NCBI GenBank assembly: GCA_963693365.1
Contig: CAVNZM010000004.1
Coordinates: 12,338,001 to 12,402,000, forward strand
Direction: 5' to 3'
From: Amoebidium appalachense
Lineage: Eukaryota > Ichthyosporea
Length of the DNA stretch: 64,000 nucleotides
Within the stretch, counting starts at the first letter, position 1; each line of letters opens with the position of its first letter. Position numbers and translations under genes: made by a program. Below are positions 57,173-64,000 of this stretch, one piece after another. Under the pieces are notes generated by a model. It saw only the letters and a program-made list of their open reading frames with translations. It ran no database searches and was not told the DNA's origin.

Positions 57173-58698
57173 ATGTCTGACCTCAAAGCTAAGTTCGAGA
57201 AGGCCGTCTACCTGGTCCGCAATGGACCAGCCAAGAACACAGGCAACGATGAGAAGCTGAAGGTATGGAACCCAAATTTCCGTGACCTGATATGTCTACA
57301 TTGCCTGGCTTGATCACAGCTGCCTACGTTGCCAGTCCCCTCTCTCTCCCTCCCTTCTCACTCTCCGCCCTCCTCTCCCTCTCCCTGTCTTTTTCTGTTT
57401 CTCCCACCCTCTGTCGTACCCTCCCCCTCCATCTCCAGAGTTTCCCTCTCCCCCGGCCCCTCCCAGCTATTTTTTTCGTCCTCCCCCTCCCCCCCTCTCT
57501 CCTCCAAATCCCCCACCCATTCTTCCTGACTATCTCGTTCCAGGTTCAAGACCTCTTGGTCAACACTCCTTACACATCGCCATCCCCAACTAGCCACATT
57601 TTCCCCCTACTCTTTGGTACCTAGGCAAGCGCCTTCCATGGTAAAGCCCATGGTGCCTGTGCATGTGTTTTTCTTGTAGGGCCCTGTTCATTATTTTCCT
57701 TCTGAAAGCGTACACCACATACTCAAATTATGTAAAATTTTCTGTTGGCACAGGTTAGCAGGTCTAGGACGGATAGGCCACATAGTAGCCGGAACAACTA
57801 AACCATGGTGTGCAGGTCTACTCCCTGTTCAAGCAGGCAACCGAGGGCGATGTGAAGGGCTCTCAGCCGTGGGCTGTACAGGTATGTTTGCGAGGAAAAA
57901 AGTGCTCGACCGGTGACCACCGGCCGTGCCGCCATTTTTGCAACATCATGCCCTCGACTCCTGCTGCTCTTAACACTTTTACTGCTTCTTTCTCTTTTTT
58001 TTTCCCATCCTGCTTCCCTCCCACTGGCCTAAGCACTCTTTCCTTATACTGCCGGGCCCTGATTTTCTCAATGTACAGGTGTCTCTATTTTTTGCGTTTC
58101 TCCCCTTCACCATCACCCCCCTGTACTTCTTCTGTGGGCTCCTACCACTTCTCCCTCTTCCCCCTAGGCCTCTGCCCTCCCTTCTCCCTCCCCCTCCCAC
58201 CCACCACCACCACCACACATGCACACCCCTATTCGGCCATGGCCCCCAACCCTATACGCTTGCAGTAAGTCTCAAAAAGGAGTATGGTTTTGTCATGTGG
58301 CTTAGTTGGCATGCTTCCCCCATGGCTAGTTTTTATTACAAATCCGAATAATGTGCTGCCAACACTTCTTAGCCGATGGCTCCTGACTTCACATGTTGTT
58401 CTGATGCCCAATACACAGCAAAAGGGCATGCAGGCACAGTGACAGAAGCTTGGGACCGGCCACTTTTAGTAGATAAAAAATATTCTTCAGAAATAAGCGT
58501 CCTCTTCTAAGTGGGCGTGCGTTTTGCCAATTCTCACGTCGAACCCCTCTGCAGGTGGAGGCACGGTTGAAGTGGGATGCTTGGAACGGGCTGAAGGGTA
58601 TGAGCCAGGAGGAGGCCATGCAGAAGTACATCGACCATGTGGCTGAGGGTGATGCAAACTGGGAGGCCCACGAGGTGCTGGCTAACTACAAGCCGTAG
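57173..58698 (+). CDS. Acyl-CoA-binding protein
   Basis: Three exons, 57173-57262, 57816-57881 and 58555-58698, all phase 0, encode 99 aa, slightly longer than the usual 86-92. It binds long-chain acyl-CoA in the cytosol and buffers or ferries it to lipid synthesis. Residues 31-42 read VYSLFKQATEGD, the family signature; Tyr32, Lys36, Lys58 and Tyr77 occupy the ligand-binding positions (Tyr28, Lys32, Lys54, Tyr73 of the bovine protein), while the usual Tyr31 is Phe35. RLKWDAWNGLKGMSQEEAM forms helix 3 and the turn. Compared with the family, the loop after QPW lacks the usual GML/DFKGKA wording. The C-terminus (WEAHEVLANYKP) is an extension. No signal peptide. AATAAA at 58957-58962 is a likely polyadenylation signal. 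Confidence 0.95.
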
Positions 58699-58956
58699 GA
58701 GAAAGTCACAGGGCAACTACCAACTACGGAGGATACCCGCACCTAAAAATCCAAATATGTTGGGTGCTTGCGGAGCTTGTGGACTGTGCAAATGTGCGTT
58801 CAAACTAGTGTTTTCGTGAAGTTGGTGGCTGGGCTGGGTATATATACTTGGGGAGGATTCGAGGTGCAGCAGTTTTGACGATGTCGTTAACAAGAGTATT
58901 ATGGATTTAACCTGCCTATGTTAGGGAAACATTTAGACCATAATTGTATAAAAGCA

Positions 58957-58962
58957 AATAAA
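58957..58962 (+). terminator. Candidate polyadenylation signal of the ACBP gene
   Basis: AATAAA about 260 bases after the stop codon, in an A/T-rich stretch; no competing signal is obvious closer to the stop. Confidence 0.5.
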
Positions 58963-59287
58963 ATACTGTGGGTGCGGGGCACACACAAGAAACACGTATG
59001 CCAAGGTGGTATGTCCGGTCAAGTCCCAGCTACAGACTTGCAAGCAGCTCTGAGATCGTTCGGTTATAGCCCTCCGGTTCTGCCAGCCCTTTTGGCCGAT
59101 ATGACTACACTTCACCGAGTTGCCACAATTGCAGCCGGATACTTTCTCGGCCTATTCGAAAAGGGGTCGACAACCTGAGGTGCCACCATAGTAAGTTGGT
59201 ATTTCTTTTCACCTGCCCAAAAGTACCATAATAGTAGCCAGTTTCTTTCGTGTGATCAAAGTCTTGTACTTTCCGGCTAGCAACAGT

Positions 59288-62241
<2,954 letters not shown>

Positions 62242-62382
62242 AAATATCTTGATTGTCATGCGTGCAATGTGCAGTGGTGCCAATGAGGGTGGCCATAAGC
62301 AAATGATGCATGCAGTCATTCATATCCGTTGATGCTATTGCAGACATACCAATTTAGGTTTACGTACGCGCAGCAGTCCCCT

Positions 62383-62480
62383 CGGGGGGGGGGGGGGGGG
62401 GGGGGGGGGGTTGGGGAGGGAGGGGGGGGGGGGGGGGGGGGGAGGGGAAGGGAAGGGGGGGGGGGGGGGGGGGGGGGGCC
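62383..62480. repeat. G-tract cluster
   Basis: Three long G tracts (62384-62410, 62422-62442, 62457-62478) in under 100 bases, continuing G-rich to 62560. A strong candidate for multi-quadruplex structure on the plus strand. Confidence 0.85.
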
Positions 62481-62869
62481 AGGTGGAGGGTGAGGATGGA
62501 GGGACGGGGGGAGGGGAGGGGGGAGGGGGGAGAGGGGGGAAGGGAAGAGAAGGAGGGGGGGATTGCATGAGCATGGAATGCTGGTACCGTTACACATGCA
62601 CTTCATCACGTCATTCCTCTACACACAAGTGGTACCAGTAGTGGCCCGAATTATGTACTACGATACGATGATCAGCAGCACGTTTATGTCCAAGTATACC
62701 AATGCCGTGTGCAAACGTGTGCGTACACGTATCACATGCCATGCTAATCAATTTGGTTATAATTCTCCCCAGTCCCATGCCACAGTTCAAATAAATGAAC
62801 ATGTGATGCTGCCATCCCGGCTAGGCTGATAATCATTGGCAAGTTGCAGGGCGTAGTAAGTACGTATAC

Positions 62870-63137
<268 letters not shown>

Positions 63138-63259
63138 GTATAGGTGTCATAAAATATAGCAGTCGCTGTCCCCCAGCGGCAATGCCTTTTGCCCGATCTG
63201 GCTACGCGCTTGGTTATGGAACATGTTCGAGCCTGTGGCTGGGGACTTGATTTTTTTAG

Positions 63260-63346
63260 GCAGCCTTGCTCGGGCTGAACTATAATTATGTCCGGCTAGT
63301 CTACCATGACGTAGACGCCAGACTTGCTATACAAGAGATGGTGGAG
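63260..63346 (+). CDS. Possible orphan internal exon
   Basis: Between a TTTTTTTAG acceptor and a GTGCGA donor, an 87-base phase-0 segment reads AALLGLNYNYVRLVYHDVDA then RLAIQEMVE, protein-like and not low-complexity. The stretch just upstream (63175-63250) is also open in another frame. No partner exon was found; it could belong to a gene running off the right edge. Confidence 0.3.
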
Positions 63347-63375
63347 GTGCGAGCCGCGGTACGTGCATGCACGCG

Positions 63376-63501
63376 CGTGTGCGTGTGTACATGTTCTTGT
63401 ATGTGCATGCGTGTATGTTTGTCTGGTGATGCACGTTTCGTGTGCGTGTGTACATGTTCTTGTATGTGCATGCGTGTATGTTTGTCTGGTGATGCACGTT
63501 T
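63376..63501. repeat. 63-bp perfect tandem duplication
   Basis: A 63-base unit (containing TACATGTTCTTGTATGTGCA and GTCTGGTGATGCACG) occurs twice head-to-tail without a visible mismatch, pointing to a recent event. The last stretch, 63502-64000, shows no supported feature. Confidence 0.9.
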
Positions 63502-64000
63502 CCATGCTGATTGTACATGAAATTTGGCAATTATTGCGATAGAACCAATGAGGCGGTGTGAAGTTTTAGTACAACTTCAATTAAATGCGCTTTGCGAGGT
63601 CCACTGAATGCAAACTCATGTGCCGCATGCATATCACGGGGCAGGTGCACATGCATGCCAATTGCACATGCGTCGGCATGGCCAAACATCGACACAATCA
63701 TTTCTGTACTCTTTCAGCAGCGTGGAGGGCCCACCCAAAATTGGTTTTTCTTAAGTTTTTTACTGTAATCAGAATTACCTCCATGCGCCCACTGCACTGG
63801 GCAATGCACGAAAAAGACATCATCAATAAACGTATGTCGGGCCTCGAGCCCAGGATTAAACAGCAACACGCTTGGACCTTCAACATATGACTATCACCAT
63901 GCAACAGATTCAACATATCCATGTACAACATGTATATATGGTGTGCATAAAAGGCCTACGACTTAACTTGAATGGGTGCTCTGTGGTTGAAACGTGCGCG

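Overview
The window looks like nuclear DNA of an intron-rich eukaryote. Genes are cut into many short exons bounded by GT...AG, and most of the rest is microsatellite: homopolymer G/C tracts of 15 to over 40 bases, (CA)n/(TG)n, (CT)n/(GA)n and CAC arrays. The gene set (a WNK kinase, an acyl-CoA-binding protein and a PH-domain coiled-coil protein like fungal cortical anchors) fits a unicellular eukaryote, perhaps a protist near fungi and animals or an alga. The sequence alone does not fix the lineage. Nothing here suggests an organelle or a prokaryote.

Layout. 1-1313 (-): 3' part of a truncated gene with a Q/P/N-rich repeat. 1.5-3.4 kb: three copies of a dispersed repeat bordered by poly-G; two more copies sit in WNK introns. 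3618-7634 (-): P/T/A-rich protein with a folded C-terminal region and one apparent frameshift. 8211-8741 (+): intronless nucleotidyltransferase-like gene, head-to-head with the previous one. 10583-27722 (+): a complete WNK kinase gene in 25 coding exons (about 1423 aa) with the displaced catalytic lysine, a PF2-type domain and a poly-Q tail. 30438-32304 (-): two-exon gene with a Cys...Asp-x-His pattern like C76-type cysteine proteases. 32.3-40.1 kb: mostly gene-free, with a fold-back element at 38.4-38.9 kb. 40161-56398 (-): 23-exon coiled-coil protein with a C-terminal PH domain. 57173-58698 (+): acyl-CoA-binding protein, sharing a 774-bp intergenic region with the previous gene. 59288-62241 (+): SLOG/LOG-like Rossmann protein. 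The right end holds repeats and one possible orphan exon.

The exon models were built by hand from splice sites and reading phase. In the four spliced genes read end to end (WNK, PH protein, ACBP, protease-like), exon lengths sum to whole codons and every junction is in phase. The P/T/A-rich gene also fits once one extra base is removed. The most unusual feature is that many introns carry a long poly-C tract in the sense strand within a few bases of the 5' splice site. Long CA arrays likewise tend to lie in the sense orientation in the two big genes. No pathway links the genes; the kinase and the PH protein are independent regulatory or structural genes.
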